DNA of 36,588 bases from Paraburkholderia sp. LEh10 (GTDB lineage: Bacteria > Pseudomonadota > Gammaproteobacteria > Burkholderiales > Burkholderiaceae). Shown piece after piece: positions 8,511-16,983 of the stretch (the first letter of the stretch is position 1; the number at the start of each line of letters is the position of its first letter). The stretch is taken from contig NZ_JAGIPX010000074.1 in the NCBI RefSeq assembly GCF_017814945.1, positions 1 to 36,588 on the forward strand, written 5' to 3'. A model generated the notes under the pieces. The model ran no database searches. It saw only the letters and a program-made list of their open reading frames with translations, and had not been told where the DNA came from. The position numbers and the translations under genes are program-made.

Positions 8511-8573
8511 GCTGCAATGGCTGCGCGGTTTTGAAGGCCGCATCGAGCAAAGACCAACGCACAGACGAACCCA

Positions 8574-8598
8574 CGAGCGAGCGCAGCACGCTCGCTCG
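8574..8598. terminator. Perfect 10-bp hairpin between convergent genes
   Basis: CGAGCGAGCG (8574-8583), loop CAGCA, CGCTCGCTCG (8589-8598). It lies midway between the stops of the convergent oxidoreductase and hydrolase genes. It lacks a T-tract on either strand, so it may act as a bidirectional or Rho-assisted 3' structure. Confidence 0.5.
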
Positions 8599-8620
8599 CG
8601 CTCGCTTTCGGCACCCGCTC

Positions 8621-9727
8621 TCAGTGATTCGCGGACACGGCAGCGAGCCCGTCGAGCAGCGCCTTGTGGAACGCCTGCGGGTCCTGCATCTGCGGCGCGT
8701 GCCCGAGCTCGGCGAACTCGACGAGCGTCGCTTGGGGAATCGCCTTTGCGGCCGCGCGGCCCAGCTCGGGGTAATGGCCAAGCTGCGCACGCACGTCGGG
8801 CGGCGCTGCGTCCTTGCCGATCGCCGTGGTGTCCTTCTGACCGATCAGCAGCAGCGTCGGCACGCTGAGCTTCCCCAGCTCGTAAAAAACCGGCTGCGTG
8901 TAGATCATGTCATAGAGCAGCGCCGAATCCCACGCGACATCCTTCTTTCCCGGCCCGCGATACATGCCCGCGAGCATCTGCACCCACGGCTCGAAATCGC
9001 TGCGCCATTGTCCCGAGTAATACGTCGCCTGTTCATAGCGGCGGATACCATCCGCCGTCGTCTTCAGTTCGCGCTCGTACCACTGATCGACGGACAGCGA
9101 CGGCACGCCCTTCGCCTTCCAGTCCTCGAGCCCGATGGGGTTGACGAGCACCAGTTGCTGCGTCGCCTGCGGATACATCAGCGCATAGCGGATCGCGAGC
9201 ATGCCGCCCGTCGAATGGCCGACGATCGTCGCGTCGCTGATGCCGAGCGATCCGAGCAGCGCATGGGTATTGCGCGCGAGCTGCTGGAAGCTGAACTGGT
9301 AGCGCTGCGGCTTGCTGGACTTGCAAAAGCCGACCTGGTCAGGCGCGATCACGCGATAGCCCGCCGCCGTCAGGCGCTCGATCGTGCCTTCCCATGTCGC
9401 GGCGCAGAAATTCTTGCCGTGCAGCAGCACGACCGTCCGGCCATTGGGATGATCGGGCGCGACGTCCATGTAGGCCATGTGCAGCGGCTCGCCTTGCGAT
9501 GTGAACTCGAACCGCCGCACGGGCCGCGGATAGTCGAAGCCCTGCAGTTCGGGCCCATATGCGGGACCGTCGTTGCCGGGCGCGGCATCGGGCGGCGCGA
9601 TGGTCGAGCTCGCCGACTTCGCGGACGACGGCGCGGAACGGGCGGCATCGGCGGCATGCGCATCGACGGCCAGAACGGCGACGCAGGCGGACAATGCGGC
9701 GGCAGCGAGGAGTGAACGGAATCTCAT
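8621..9727 (-). CDS. Exported alpha/beta hydrolase
   Basis: Protein of 368 residues with an N-terminal signal peptide (MRFRSLLAAAALSACVAVLA, likely cleaved after AHA), a low-complexity Ala/Ser linker to about 50, then an alpha/beta hydrolase fold. The oxyanion HGK is at about 103-105, the nucleophile Ser172 lies in GHSTGG, and the catalytic His is in ELGHAPQ (about 343). A Cys at 18 invites comparison with a lipobox, but the surrounding SACVAVL is not a good match. Substrate unknown; the periplasm is the likely location. It is divergent from glgC across a 680-base gap. Confidence 0.85.
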   Translation of the reverse strand: MRFRSLLAAAALSACVAVLAVDAHAADAARSAPSSAKSASSTIAPPDAAPGNDGPAYGPELQGFDYPRPVRRFEFTSQGEPLHMAYMDVAPDHPNGRTVVLLHGKNFCAATWEGTIERLTAAGYRVIAPDQVGFCKSSKPQRYQFSFQQLARNTHALLGSLGISDATIVGHSTGGMLAIRYALMYPQATQQLVLVNPIGLEDWKAKGVPSLSVDQWYERELKTTADGIRRYEQATYYSGQWRSDFEPWVQMLAGMYRGPGKKDVAWDSALLYDMIYTQPVFYELGKLSVPTLLLIGQKDTTAIGKDAAPPDVRAQLGHYPELGRAAAKAIPQATLVEFAELGHAPQMQDPQAFHKALLDGLAAVSANH

Positions 9728-10409
9728 AGGCGGGTCGGCGTCGTGGGAAGGAGCGGAACAAGCCCGTCATGATGCCCGTGCCGCGGCCGCTTTGCAGCGC
9801 CGTGTGTCGGCGCGGACGCGCGCCGCGCGCGGCGTCCATAACGGGCGTTTCAATGCTGGCGGGAAACGCCGGCAAGCAGTAGTGGCAAGAAGGGGCGAAA
9901 AGAAAAGAAGCGGTGACAGCAACTGCGCCCCGCCCGGACCGTGTCACATGCGATCCCCGTATCGGCCGTCCCACGAAATCCAGCATCAATTACTCGCGTG
10001 GACTGCGCGACACGCCCATGGCGGCCGTTTCTACCGCAACGCTGCGCCTCCTTCCGGGCCGCAAGCGAAATGTGGCATGGCGAACGCGGCCCGCGCAACA
10101 GGCCGCCGCGCACCATTGCGCGGCGCATGCGCATGGTCCAGACTAACCGGTGGCTGGCACCGCCAATGCTCTATCGGGAAATGGGCGATTCGACCCGATG
10201 CGAGCATGTGCCGCAGCGTGCCGCGCCGCGGAGGCGCGATGCGGCTGCCGCGAAAGAGGCGCGCCGCCGCGAATGGGAATTCACGGGCAGTCGCGGAAAA
10301 AGCAATCACGCGACCACAGCAACAGCGCAACGCGTCAAACAAAAAAACAGACCGCCGGGGCATAGAAAAGCTTCCACCAGGGCTCAACCATAAAAGGAAG
10401 GAGACGCAC
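9728..10409. other. Divergent intergenic region upstream of glgC
   Basis: About 680 bases with no protein-like frame; the open frame that extends glgC upstream through here is Arg/Ala-rich and unlike GlgC. An A-rich stretch at 10330-10410 leads into glgC and ends with the ribosome-binding site AAGGAAGGAG. No clear promoter hexamers were recognised. Confidence 0.5.
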
Positions 10410-11684
10410 ATGGATACGCCGGCAAGCCTCAACGATCTGCAGCACACGACTCTCGCCATCGTCCTCGCGGGCGGCCGCGGCACGCGCCTCGGGCCGCTCA
10501 CGAACAAGCGCGTGAAGCCCGCCGTCCATTTCGGCGGCAAATACCGGATCATCGATTTCGCGCTGTCGAACTGCCTGAACTCGGGCATCCGGCGCATCGC
10601 CGTCGTCACGCAGTACAAGGCGCACTCGCTGCTGCGGCACGTGCAGCGCGGCTGGGGCTTCCTGCGCGGGGAGTTCAACGAGTTCATCGATCTGTGGCCG
10701 GCGCAGCAGCGCGTCGAAGGCGCGCACTGGTATCGCGGCACAGCCGACGCCGTGTTCCAGAACCTCGACATCATCCGCTCGATCCGCCCGAAATACGTCG
10801 TCGTGCTGGCGGGCGACCACATCTACAAGATGGATTACACGCGCATGGTGATGGACCACGTCGAGTCCGGCGCGGACTGCACGGTCGGCTGCATCGAGGT
10901 GCCGCGCATGGAGGCCGTCGCATTCGGCGTGATGCACGTCGACGAAGAGCGCCGCGTGACGGGCTTCGTCGAGAAGCCCGCCGATCCGCCCGCGATGCCC
11001 GGCCGCCCCGACATCGCGCTCGCCAGCATGGGCATCTATGTGTTCAACTCCGACTACCTGTACGCGATGCTCGAGGAAAACATCAGCAGCGTCGCGACCG
11101 ATCACGACTTCGGCAAGGACATCATTCCGCGCGTCGTCACGTCGGGGCATGCAATCGCGCATCCCTTCAGCATGTCGTGCGTGTCGTCGGACCCGAGCGT
11201 CGAGCCGTACTGGCGCGACGTCGGCACGATCGACGCGTACTGGGCCGCGAATCTCGATCTCGCGTCGACGATTCCGGCGCTCGACCTCTACGACCGCAAC
11301 TGGCCGATCTGGACGCATCAGGAGCAACTGCCGCCCGCCAAGTTCGTGCGCGACCTGAACGGCTTGCAAGGCTCGGGCACCAACATGATCGTATGCGGCG
11401 GCTGCGTGATCTCGGGTTCGCAGATCTCGCGCTCAGTGCTGTCGTCGAATGTGGTCGTGAATTCGTTCTGTAACCTCGCTGAGGCAGTCTTGCTACCGCA
11501 AGTGACGATTGGCGCGAGTTGCCGCCTGCGCAAGGTCGTGATCGACCGGGGCTGTCAGATTCCGGACGGCACCGTGATCGGCGAAGACCCTGTGCGCGAC
11601 GGCGAACGCTTCTACCGGACGGATACGGGCGTGGTGCTGGTGACGGCCGAGGCGCTCAAGCGGCAGGTGCCCGCCGCGCGGTAA
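10410..11684 (+). CDS. glgC: Glucose-1-phosphate adenylyltransferase
   Basis: ADP-glucose pyrophosphorylase, 424 residues, which makes ADP-glucose from ATP and glucose-1-phosphate and is the committed step of glycogen synthesis. Visible motifs are the nucleotide loop LAGGRGTRLGPLT with the following KPAVHFGGKYRIIDFAL, GTADAVFQN, the catalytic-Asp region AGDHIYKMDY, and FVEKP with the sugar-phosphate-binding Lys. The C-terminal third is the left-handed beta-helix (hexapeptide-like CVISGSQISRSVLSSNVVV). The ATG at 10410 has a strong AAGGAAGGAG upstream. It is followed by glgA after 282 bases; no branching enzyme (glgB) is in the window. Confidence 0.96.
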   Translation: MDTPASLNDLQHTTLAIVLAGGRGTRLGPLTNKRVKPAVHFGGKYRIIDFALSNCLNSGIRRIAVVTQYKAHSLLRHVQRGWGFLRGEFNEFIDLWPAQQRVEGAHWYRGTADAVFQNLDIIRSIRPKYVVVLAGDHIYKMDYTRMVMDHVESGADCTVGCIEVPRMEAVAFGVMHVDEERRVTGFVEKPADPPAMPGRPDIALASMGIYVFNSDYLYAMLEENISSVATDHDFGKDIIPRVVTSGHAIAHPFSMSCVSSDPSVEPYWRDVGTIDAYWAANLDLASTIPALDLYDRNWPIWTHQEQLPPAKFVRDLNGLQGSGTNMIVCGGCVISGSQISRSVLSSNVVVNSFCNLAEAVLLPQVTIGASCRLRKVVIDRGCQIPDGTVIGEDPVRDGERFYRTDTGVVLVTAEALKRQVPAAR

Positions 11685-11832
11685 GCGCCGCAACGCCGGA
11701 ACGCACCACCCCGCTGGCCGGCGCAGCCGCCCAAAAGGCCGTTCAGGAGCTCGCCGCCCAAGGGCCGCCGCCCACCGGCACGGCGATCGCTTCGCCCGCG
11801 TGAGCGGCCGTTGGGCGACGCGCGTGCCGGGC

Positions 11833-11877
11833 GGCGCAAGTGGCGCAAGTGGCGCAAGCGGTGCAAGCGGCGCAAGC
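11833..11877. repeat. 9-bp tandem repeat, five copies
   Basis: Five consecutive units of GGCGCAAGT/C (one with GGTGCAAGC) start at 11833 in the glgC-glgA gap. Length variation by slippage is plausible. The number nine keeps frame, so every frame through it stays open, which explains long spurious frames here. Confidence 0.85.
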
Positions 11878-11966
11878 GGCGGGACCAGCGCCCGTCGTCG
11901 CACGCAATCGGCCAGTCGCGTTGAAACCATCACCGAACCCTCTTCTAGCGAACAGGACCCAGACCC

Positions 11967-13427
11967 ATGACGATCCGCGCGCTGCACGTCGCAAGCGAGC
12001 TGTATCCCCTTCTCAAAACGGGCGGTCTCGCCGACGTCGTGGGCGCGCTGCCGCCCGCGCTGATCGAGCTGGGCGCCGACGTCCGCGTGCTGCTGCCGGG
12101 CTTTCCCGGCGTGCTCGCGGGGCTGGTGGACCTGCAGCCCGTCGCGCCCATCGGCGAGCGCTTCGGCGCATCGGACGCGATGCTGGAGCGCGGCACGCTG
12201 CCCGCCAACGGCCTCGTCATCTATGTGATCCGCGCGCAGACGCTCTACGATCGTCCCGGCAATCCCTATCTCGACGCCGAGCACGTGCCCTATGGCGACA
12301 ACGCGCAGCGCTTCGCGATGCTTGGCTGGACGGCCGCGCAGCTCGCGCAGCACCTCGATCCCTCGTGGGCGCCGCAGATCGTCCACGCGCACGACTGGCA
12401 CGCGGGCCTCGCGCCCGCCTATCTGAAAGCGGCCGGGCGCGAGCGCGGCAAGCCGCTCGCGCGCACCATCTTCACGGTCCACAATCTCGCGTACCAAGGG
12501 ATTTTTCCCGCGCATCAGTTCGGCCAATTGGGACTGCCCGCCGACTTCTTCCATATGAGCGGCGTCGAATTCTACGGGCAGATGTCGTTTCTGAAGGCGG
12601 GCCTGTTCTACAGCGACCGCATCACGACGGTAAGCCCGACCTACGCGCGCGAAATTCAGACGCTCGCACAAGGCGGCGGGCTCGACGGGCTTTTGAGCCA
12701 GCGCGCGCACGATTTGTCGGGCATCCTGAACGGCGTCGACTACACGGTCTGGCAGCCGTCGACGGATCAACTGATCGCCGCCCGCTACACCGACACGCGC
12801 CTCGCCGGCAAGCGCGCATGCAAGACGGCGCTGCAGGAGCGCTTCCATCTCGCGCCGAAAGCCGATGCGCTGCTGTTCGGCGTCGTGAGCCGGCTGACGG
12901 AACAGAAAGGGCTCGACCTGCTGCTCGCGGCGCTGCCCGAAATCATCAAGCGCGGCGGCCAGCTGGTCGTGTTCGGCACGGGCGACCCCGCGCTCGAGAA
13001 CGGCTTGCAGCGCGTCGCGCAGGCACATCCCGACAGCGTCGCCGTCGAGCTCGGCTTCGACGAGACGCTCGCCCATCAGATCGTCGCAGGCAGCGACGTG
13101 ATCGCCGTGCCGTCGCGCTTCGAGCCGTGCGGCCTGACGCAGCTCTATGCGCTCGCGTACGGGTCGCTGCCGCTCGTGCACCGCGTGGGCGGACTCGCCG
13201 ATACCGTCGTCGATGCGTCGCTCGAAAATATCGCCGACGATCGCGCGACGGGCTTCGTCTTCGAGCGCTTCGAGCCGGAGGCGCTGACGGCGGCGCTGCG
13301 CCGCGCCTTCGCGCTGTACGCGCGGCGCACCGACTGGAAAGCGGCGCAGCGCCGCGCGATGCGCCAGAACTTCGGCTGGGGCGCGTCGGCGGAACGCTAT
13401 CTGGCGTTGTACCGCGAGCTGGTCTGA
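11967..13427 (+). CDS. glgA: Glycogen synthase (ADP-glucose type)
   Basis: GT5 glycosyltransferase of 486 residues, which transfers glucose from ADP-glucose to growing alpha-1,4-glucan. The N-terminal Rossmann half carries the ADP-glucose-binding KTGGLADVVGALP motif (about 17-29) and HAHDWHAGL. The C-terminal half has GVVSRLTEQKGLDLLL and the SRFEPCGLTQLYALAYG motif with catalytic Glu. The ATG at 11967 gives the typical N-terminus TIRALHVASELYPL. It forms the glycogen pair with glgC; the 282-base gap with the 9-bp repeat leaves open whether glgA has its own promoter. Confidence 0.96.
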   Translation: MTIRALHVASELYPLLKTGGLADVVGALPPALIELGADVRVLLPGFPGVLAGLVDLQPVAPIGERFGASDAMLERGTLPANGLVIYVIRAQTLYDRPGNPYLDAEHVPYGDNAQRFAMLGWTAAQLAQHLDPSWAPQIVHAHDWHAGLAPAYLKAAGRERGKPLARTIFTVHNLAYQGIFPAHQFGQLGLPADFFHMSGVEFYGQMSFLKAGLFYSDRITTVSPTYAREIQTLAQGGGLDGLLSQRAHDLSGILNGVDYTVWQPSTDQLIAARYTDTRLAGKRACKTALQERFHLAPKADALLFGVVSRLTEQKGLDLLLAALPEIIKRGGQLVVFGTGDPALENGLQRVAQAHPDSVAVELGFDETLAHQIVAGSDVIAVPSRFEPCGLTQLYALAYGSLPLVHRVGGLADTVVDASLENIADDRATGFVFERFEPEALTAALRRAFALYARRTDWKAAQRRAMRQNFGWGASAERYLALYRELV

Positions 13428-13795
13428 GCGCGCGGGCGGCGTCGGCATGATCGCGCGCAGGCGGACGCGGGCTCGTCCCGCGCATTGATGGTTCGGCGCA
13501 ACACGGCGGGGCCGGATCGCTTCCGTCGCATGAAAACTCATGTATCTTGTGTTTGACAGCGCGTGACGCGCCTGCCGTCCTCGCGCCGTCCATTGGGCAT
13601 CGACATAGTGCATGAGCAGCGCATGAGCGGTGCATGAACCGTTCAGACGTCGCCCGTGCACGGCGCATGCGCAATCGTCGCCAGGGTCCGTCAGCGGAAC
13701 CGTCACGCGGCGCGTTGTACGGATAGCGTCGAGCGTCCGCTCGCGCATCCAATCCGCATTCATCCGGCGCCCTCTTCGCGCCCCATCGGTTCAAC
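13428..13795. other. Intergenic between glgA and pdxY
   Basis: Nothing coding is seen. A less GC-rich patch at 13528-13560 (CATGAAAACTCATGTATCTTGTGTTTGAC) is the best place for a pdxY promoter, with TTGACA at 13553-13558 as a candidate -35. Imperfect repeats of GCATGAGC occur at 13609-13637. Confidence 0.45.
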
Positions 13796-14659
13796 ATGAA
13801 AAACGTTCTGAGCATTCAGTCACATGTCGTGTTCGGGCACGCGGGCAACAGTGCCTCGGTATTTCCGATGCGCCGTCTCGGCGTGAACGTGTGGCCGCTC
13901 AACACGGTGCAGTTCTCGAACCATACGCAGTACGGACATTGGGAAGGCAGCGCGATCGACGCATCGCAGATGCTGGCGCTCGTCGAAGGCATCGGCGCGA
14001 TCGGCGTGCTGCCGCGCTGCGACGCCGTGCTGTCGGGCTATCTCGGCACGCCCGAGCAGGCGCAGTCGGTGATCGAAATCGTGCGCGCCGTGAAGGCGGC
14101 GAATCCGCACGCGCGCTACTTTTGCGACCCCGCGATGGGCACGGCGACGGGCTGCCGCGTCGAGCCCGGCATCCAGGCGTTTCTCGTCAAGACGATGCCT
14201 GAAGTCTCGGACGTGATGTGCCCGAACCACAGCGAACTGCAACGGCTCGTGGGCCGCGAGATCGAAACCGTGGAGGAAGCCGTCGCCGCATGCCGCGAAC
14301 TGATGGAGCGCGGGCCGAAGACGGTGCTCGTCAAGCATCTGCTCGATCGCAACAGCCCCGCGGACCGCTTCAACATGCTCGTCGTCACCGAGCGCGAAGC
14401 GTGGATGGGCCAGCGCCCGCTCTATCCGTTCGCGCGGCAGCCGATGGGCGTCGGCGATCTGACGAGCGCGGTGTTCGTCGCGCGCACGCTGCTGGGCGAC
14501 TCGGTGCGCGGCGCGTTCGAGCATACGATGGCCGCCGTCAACGCCGTCGTGCGCGCGACATGGGATGCGGGACGGTACGAACTCGAGATCATCGCCGCGC
14601 AGGACGATATTGCGCGGCCGCGCGAGTGGTTCGATGCATGGGGCGTCGAGTCGACATAG
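13796..14659 (+). CDS. pdxY: Pyridoxal kinase
   Basis: Pyridoxal kinase of 287 residues in the ribokinase-like PdxK/PdxY family, which phosphorylates pyridoxal to the cofactor PLP in vitamin B6 salvage. Typical features are the start NVLSIQSHVVFGHAGNSA (pyridoxal-binding Ser and His), CDPAMGTATGCRV, the PNHSELQRLVG segment, and the anion-hole/catalytic motif GVGDLTSAVF with the Asp base. Length and N-terminus fit PdxY. Single gene with its own terminator just downstream (14714-14743). Confidence 0.95.
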   Translation: MKNVLSIQSHVVFGHAGNSASVFPMRRLGVNVWPLNTVQFSNHTQYGHWEGSAIDASQMLALVEGIGAIGVLPRCDAVLSGYLGTPEQAQSVIEIVRAVKAANPHARYFCDPAMGTATGCRVEPGIQAFLVKTMPEVSDVMCPNHSELQRLVGREIETVEEAVAACRELMERGPKTVLVKHLLDRNSPADRFNMLVVTEREAWMGQRPLYPFARQPMGVGDLTSAVFVARTLLGDSVRGAFEHTMAAVNAVVRATWDAGRYELEIIAAQDDIARPREWFDAWGVEST

Positions 14660-14704
14660 CGTGTGGTGCCGGACCTGCGACGCCCTTCTGTCAGCCTGAC
14701 GTCC

Positions 14705-14710
14705 TATAAT
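14705..14710 (+). promoter_or_regulatory. Candidate -10 box for the 14766 gene
   Basis: A perfect TATAAT lies four bases before the pdxY terminator hairpin. A start point about seven bases later (near 14717) would fall inside the left arm, so the new transcript would lack a complete stem and escape the terminator, while read-through from pdxY would be stopped. No strong -35 is visible at the right distance. Confidence 0.5.
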
Positions 14711-14713
14711 GCG

Positions 14714-14743
14714 TGCCGCGCGATTCAGCGCGGCATTTTTTTT
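14714..14743 (+). terminator. Rho-independent terminator of pdxY
   Basis: TGCCGCGC (14714-14721), loop GATTCA, GCGCGGCA (14728-14735), followed by eight T. It is a textbook intrinsic terminator 55 bases after the pdxY stop. Confidence 0.9.
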
Positions 14744-14765
14744 GGCATTGGCAGACGAGGTATCG

Positions 14766-15227
14766 ATGGACGGGACGATCCGCAGCGAACGTGAAGAGCA
14801 GTTTGAAGAGCTATGCATCAGCGTCGACGCAGACGAGACGCATGAGCAGGAAGCGATCGAATTCTTCGAAGCGCAATTCGGCGAAGCGGATTTCGACGCC
14901 GCGCAATGGCTCGATATCGCGCTTTATTATTCGCCCGCTGTCGCGCGTGGCATCGTCGACATGGTCACGCCCGACGACAAGGCACGCAGCAACATCGCCG
15001 AAGTGATCGGCGACAACCTCGACATCTCGTACAGCGAAGAGGAATGCCAGCAGTTCGCGCAGACGATTCACTTCGCGCTCGCGAACGGCGTCCCCGTCGA
15101 TCTCGACGTCGTGCTCGACGGCTGCCAGCGCGCGATCGACGACCTCGACACGTGGGCCGAAGACGACGTGAAGGAACCGCTCCTGCGTCTGCGCGAAGAA
15201 CTGCTGCGCATGCAGGGCGAGCAGTAG
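14766..15227 (+). CDS. Acidic protein of unknown function
   Basis: Protein of 153 residues, strongly acidic and with no Lys-rich patches, apparently soluble and mostly helical (for example SEREEQFEELC, HEQEAIEFFEAQF, EPLLRLREELLRM). No domain is recognised. The ATG at 14766 is preceded by GACGAGG; the earlier ATG at 14709 would translate through the pdxY terminator and is rejected. The codon pattern fits a real gene (strong GC at third positions, no rare-codon runs). It is alone between the pdxY terminator and a 560-base gap. Function cannot be inferred from context. Confidence 0.8.
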   Translation: MDGTIRSEREEQFEELCISVDADETHEQEAIEFFEAQFGEADFDAAQWLDIALYYSPAVARGIVDMVTPDDKARSNIAEVIGDNLDISYSEEECQQFAQTIHFALANGVPVDLDVVLDGCQRAIDDLDTWAEDDVKEPLLRLREELLRMQGEQ

Positions 15228-15785
15228 AACAGATCCGGCGACACGCTTGGGCCCCGCGACGCGGGCGCTGCGCGATCGCCGTTCGAAAGATACCGCGAGG
15301 CGCGGCCCGCGTCGAACGCCGCGCGTCGCGCGCGCCTGCAACCCTCCCCACTGCGCCGCAAACCTCACGCCTTCCCCCGCCCGCGTGCGCGAGCCGCACG
15401 CGCCGCCTGTGCTGAAATGCGCATCCAACACGCCGCGAACTGCCAAGACGAACGCATATTGGCTTTCTATATTCGCGCCACGGATCGGTTGCAGCACGCG
15501 GGTTGCGCGATGTTCGCGGTCCGTCGGCGGCCGACGCGCAGTCGCAACGGCTTTGGTGTTTTCCTGCATTGCCGAGCGCATGGCATCGTCCGTAATCTCG
15601 TCCCTGTTTTTGTCTGTGGATTGTCTGCGTTTGAACTGATCCGAACTGATTCGCACTGAAGGAGACCTGTCGACACACACTGCATCGCGCAATCCGACCG
15701 GCCGCGCCTTGCGTCCTTCGACGCGCGGCGCCCGCTGCAAGCCGGCTGTTTTCCCCATCCCTGTCTGCCGATGTAAGGAGAAACC
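15228..15785. other. Leader/promoter region upstream of the livK-type gene
   Basis: About 560 bases without a supported gene. Short frames on both strands show no family pattern. Three 10-base-spaced copies of an ACTGA motif occur at 15631-15660 just before GGAG. A long untranslated leader is possible. The best AT-rich promoter patch is 15456-15475 (ATATTGGCTTTCTATATTCG). Confidence 0.45.
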
Positions 15786-16940
15786 ATGAGCTTTTGCAAG
15801 ACGCTGAAACCGTTTGCCGTGATGCTCGGCACCGCATTGTCCATCGCGCCTCTCGCCAGTTACGCCGCCGACGAAGTGCCTGTGAAAATCGGCTTTGCCG
15901 CGCCGATGACGGGCGCCAACGCGGGCTACGGCAAGGACCTGCAGAATGGCGTGCGGCTCGCCATCGAGGAAGCCAACGCCCAGAAGATCAAGATCGGCGA
16001 CAAGGTCGCGCGCTTCGAACTCGTCTCCGAGGACGACCAGGCCGACCCGCGCATCGGCGTGCAGGCCGCGCAGAAACTGGTGGACCAAAGCGTGTCGGGG
16101 ATCGTCGGCCACTTCAATTCGGGCACGACGATTCCCGCTTCGCAGATCTATGAGCAGGCGGGCATTCCGATGATCGACCCGGCCGCGACGAATCCGACGA
16201 TCACGAACCGCGGCTTCGCGAACACGTTCATGGTGATTTCCACCGACGCGCAAAATGCCGGCAACGCGGGCACCTACGCCGTGCAGGTGACCAAGGCCAA
16301 GCGCATTGCGATCATCGACGACCGCACGGCATTCGGCCAGGGCGAAGCGGACGAGTTCGAGAAGGCGGTCAAGGCGGCGGGTGGCAACATCGTCGCGCGC
16401 GAGTTCACCAGCAACACGGCCGTCGACTTCAGCACGCAGCTCACGAAGATCAAGTCGACCAACGCGGACCTGATCTTCTTCGGCGGGCTCGACACGCAAG
16501 CCGCCGCGATCGCGAAGAAGATGAAGCAGCTCGGCATGACAGCGCAGCTTTTGGGCGGCGGCGGCGTCGAAGATCCGGAATTCATCAAGCTTGCGGGCGA
16601 CGCGGCCGAAGGCGCGATGGCCTGGGAATATGGCCGTCCCCTCGCGCAGTTGCCAGGCGGCAAGGACTTCTCGACGAAGTTCAAGAAGCGCTTTGGTGAT
16701 GACATTCTGTCGTATGCGCCGTTTGGTTACGACGCAGCATGGGCTGTCATCAAGGCGATGCAGACGGCGAAGTCGTCGGACCCGAACGCGTATCGTCCCG
16801 CGTTGAAGAGCATCAGCTTCGAAGGGGTGACGGGGACGATTTCGTTCGATAGCACGGGGGCGTTGAAGAGCGCGGCTTCGACGCTGTATCAGGTGAAGAA
16901 CGGGGTGTGGGTGCCTGTCGTCACGAAGAGTGGTGTTTAG
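15786..16940 (+). CDS. Branched-chain amino-acid ABC transporter, substrate-binding protein
   Basis: Periplasmic binding protein of 384 residues, LivJ/LivK (Peripla_BP_6) type. The signal peptide is residues 1-27 with cleavage after SYA (mature start ADEVPVKIGFAAPMTG). Typical segments are GYGKDLQNGVRLAIEEANA, VGHFNSGTTIPASQIYEQAG, and DDRTAFGQGEADEFEKAVKAAGG. The ribosome-binding site AAGGAG is spaced well from the ATG. No livH/M/G/F genes are near, so it must work with permeases encoded elsewhere. The ligand is probably Leu/Ile/Val, but this family also binds amides and other amino acids. Its 3' end borders the inverted-repeat element. Confidence 0.92.
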   Translation: MSFCKTLKPFAVMLGTALSIAPLASYAADEVPVKIGFAAPMTGANAGYGKDLQNGVRLAIEEANAQKIKIGDKVARFELVSEDDQADPRIGVQAAQKLVDQSVSGIVGHFNSGTTIPASQIYEQAGIPMIDPAATNPTITNRGFANTFMVISTDAQNAGNAGTYAVQVTKAKRIAIIDDRTAFGQGEADEFEKAVKAAGGNIVAREFTSNTAVDFSTQLTKIKSTNADLIFFGGLDTQAAAIAKKMKQLGMTAQLLGGGGVEDPEFIKLAGDAAEGAMAWEYGRPLAQLPGGKDFSTKFKKRFGDDILSYAPFGYDAAWAVIKAMQTAKSSDPNAYRPALKSISFEGVTGTISFDSTGALKSAASTLYQVKNGVWVPVVTKSGV

Positions 16941-16983
16941 TCGCTCGCCCGGTTGGTCTTTGTTGTTGTCTGCGACGGGTTTT

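Noticed and set aside
11493..13763. 756-residue minus-strand open frame opposite glgA
   Set aside because: Arg/Ala-rich shadow of glgA in GC-rich DNA; the plus strand encodes a clear glycogen synthase.
14709..14765. Upstream ATG for the acidic protein
   Set aside because: The extension would be translated from the pdxY terminator hairpin and T-run.
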